A DNA stretch of 64,000 bases from Shimia sp. R9_2 (GTDB lineage Bacteria > Pseudomonadota > Alphaproteobacteria > Rhodobacterales > Rhodobacteraceae). This document shows positions 62,930-64,000 of this stretch, piece after piece; position 1 is the stretch's first letter, and each line of letters begins with the position of its first letter. Location: positions 186,001 through 250,000 of the forward strand of contig NZ_JAGHRO010000006.1 of assembly GCF_017743735.1 (NCBI RefSeq), read 5' to 3'. Under the pieces are notes generated by a model, which was not told the origin of the DNA, did no database searches, and saw only the letters and a program-made list of their open reading frames with translations. A program made the translations under genes and the position numbers.

Positions 62930-63127
62930 TCAAACGATTTGTACGGATATTGTGTATGTGGCAATAGAATTGAGATTAGAAGCTGAACTATTGATGGATC
63001 GAATGATTGCCGTCATGTCGTCACCTGAATTAGTTTCATAACACTGATTGACTTGAGCAAATTGGTACTGCTGCCAAATTAACGTAGGATTCAGCAGTTT
63101 TTTCTGGTTGTTTGGACGCGCCTTCAT
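62930..63127 (-). CDS. Small protein upstream of exported-protein gene
   Basis: About 65 residues from ATG at 63127 (TTG at 63133 is possible). It contains YQFAQVNQCYETNSGDDMTA and ends IATYTISVQIV. Its stop lies within the ribosome-binding site of the next gene, which supports real translation. It begins about 110 bases from the IS200-like element and may be the 3' part of a gene broken by that element, whose front may be the partial gene at 63778-64000. Confidence 0.5.
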   Translation of the reverse strand: MKARPNNQKKLLNPTLIWQQYQFAQVNQCYETNSGDDMTAIIRSINSSASNLNSIATYTISVQIV

Positions 63128-63289
63128 ATGCAATCACGCAATACCTGTCTTCAATAAGTCTCGGGCTTATAATAGTGTTTTTGAGCCGTTGGGACAGCTA
63201 CATAAATTCAAATCTCATTTAGTATCCACTCTCTGGTTTAAACCCTCCGACTTCCAGTCGGACCCGCTTCAGCGCGAGAGAATCGTGTT

Positions 63290-63359
63290 ATGATCTTATC
63301 CTCAGGAAAAATGAGCCATAGCCTCGCCGGCGGCTCATTTTTCCTGAGGATAAGATCAT
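63290..63359. repeat. 28-bp perfect palindrome at the tnpA start
   Basis: 63290-63317 and 63332-63359 are exact inverse copies of 28 bp with a 14-base loop (left arm starts ATGATCTTATCC). The right arm contains the GAGGA ribosome-binding site and the first two bases of the tnpA ATG. In IS200 such a structure shields against outside transcription and hides the start. Confidence 0.9.
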
Positions 63360-63773
63360 GCAATATGACACCGGCAAGCACTGCGTTTTCTACCACCGCT
63401 ATCACATCGTTGGTCGACCAAGTATCGCTATAAAGTGCTCACCGACGATGTGCGTCTGCGGGTGCGTGACATTTGCCGTCAGGTCTGTCGGGAGAACGCA
63501 GTCGACATCTTGCGCGGCGTTTTGTCGAGCGATCACGTCCATATGTTCCTCTCGGTTCCGCCAAAGCTCGCGATCAGTGATTTGGTGCGCAAGATGAATG
63601 GGCGTTCGTCTCACAAGGTGCAACGCGAGTTTCCCGCGTTGCGCAGGCGCTGTTGGGGGCGCCGGTTTTGGGGGCGCGGGTATTTTTCAACCACCAACGG
63701 CGCCATCTCGGAAGACATTGTACTTCAGTACCTGGAAAACCATATCGCAGATCCTACCGACGCCAGTCGGTAG
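63358..63773 (+). pseudogene. tnpA: IS200-type Y1 (HUH) transposase, frameshifted
   Basis: The frame from 63358 reads CVFYHRYHIV, then leaves the family sequence. The next frame continues WSTKYRYKVLTDDVRL to the end. One base is missing after 63410: a T restored between GT and TGG gives HIVWSTKYRYKVL. The HUH motif (HVHMFLS) and the probable catalytic tyrosine (LQYLENH) are intact downstream. Without frameshifting no full protein (about 139 aa) can be made, so the copy is probably inactive. Confidence 0.88.
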
Positions 63774-63777
63774 TCGT

Positions 63778-64000
63778 TCAGTATACATCTATTTTTATGT
63801 CATTATCCTTTGGGTGAACGTTTATATCAGTAGGAGCGGATTTTGCATCAAAACAATCGAAGTTGCCGCTAATGTTCTCTATTGTGTAATTTGAGATAGG
63901 GATAGTGAAAAAAACACCTCCTGAAAGCTTCGCTAAACAGACATTGTTAAAACGAAAATCTGTTGGTTCTAAATAGCTTTTCACGAAAATCGGGTCGTAC
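63778..64000 (-). CDS. 3' end of a gene running off the window, next to IS200-like element
   Basis: On the minus strand the frame is open from the window edge (YDPIFVKSYLEPTDF) to a stop at 63778-63780, about 74 residues. The stop lies five bases from the right-end hairpin of the IS200-like element, so the true 3' end may have been cut off by the insertion. The visible part is beta-rich (FFTIPISNYTIENISGNFDC). No family recognised. Confidence 0.5.
   Translation of the reverse strand, partial: YDPIFVKSYLEPTDFRFNNVCLAKLSGGVFFTIPISNYTIENISGNFDCFDAKSAPTDINVHPKDNDIKIDVY

Larger units (their letters stand above)
63246..63773 (+). mobile_element. IS200/IS605-type element, degenerate
   Basis: Short hairpins of the same core flank a Y1 transposase gene: TCCGACT-TCC-AGTCGGA at 63246-63262 and TACCGAC-GCCA-GTCGGTA at 63755-63772. 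Such subterminal hairpins are what IS200-type transposases bind as single strands. Exact ends cannot be fixed without an empty site, since these elements make no duplication. The transposase gene carries a one-base deletion. Confidence 0.8.

Overview
The window is a chromosomal segment of an alphaproteobacterium, most likely a Roseobacter-group member of the Rhodobacterales. The evidence is the GC-rich core, the order of the split ribosomal-protein operons, DUF1127 genes inside the spc operon, an aap/bzt-type amino-acid transporter, an ATP12 chaperone and a TVP38/FAD-disulfide-reductase gene pair. This placement is inferred from gene content only.

Bases 1-35083 are ordinary core genome. A LysE-type exporter and a small secreted protein precede rpmC-rpsQ-rplN-rplX-rplE-rpsN-rpsH-rplF-rplR-rpsE-rpmD. 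Two DUF1127 genes with their own terminators separate these from rplO-secY-adk. A YceI-cytochrome c-ECF sigma-anti-sigma block separates adk from rpsM-rpsK-rpoA-rplQ. Then follow an FAD oxidoreductase, a Do-like protease, rarA, crcB, an RluC-type pseudouridine synthase, a VOC protein, a HAD phosphatase, an ATP12 chaperone and aapJQMP. On the minus strand are a SixA-like phosphatase, an Fe-S protein, argB, an ABM-domain protein, rnpA and rpmH (rpmH is only 44 codons). A TVP38 membrane protein, an FAD/NAD disulfide oxidoreductase and a histidine kinase lead to a tRNA-Arg(ACG) gene at 35007-35083.

Bases 35095-60204 are a complete Tn7-like transposon of 25,110 bp. It starts TGT, ends ACA, has 27-bp terminal inverted repeats with two mismatches, and is flanked by an exact 5-bp duplication (AAATG). 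It begins 12 bp after the CCA end of the tRNA gene. In its middle is a transposition operon, tnsA-tniA(tnsB)-small ORF-tniB(tnsC)-tniQ, preceded by a Ner-like repressor gene and two related palindromes. No cas gene or CRISPR array was seen, so targeting is probably by protein through the long TniQ. The left cargo looks like anti-phage defence: a 1281-aa nuclease-STAND NTPase and a patatin phospholipase coupled to a small beta-rich protein. The right cargo holds an orphan Phd-like antitoxin and four consecutive genes for exported proteins: a repeat-like protein whose signal peptide is reached only through a -1 shift at A AAA AAG, a lipoprotein, a trypsin-like protease and an ankyrin-containing protein. 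I do not recognise this four-gene set; it is the best candidate for an undescribed system.

Bases 60205-64000 are a second accessory patch: an IS3-family element (60521-61723) abutting a fragment of another IS3-family transposase gene, an exported-protein gene pair on the minus strand, and a degenerate IS200-like element (about 63246-63773) whose transposase has lost one base. The last gene runs off the window edge.
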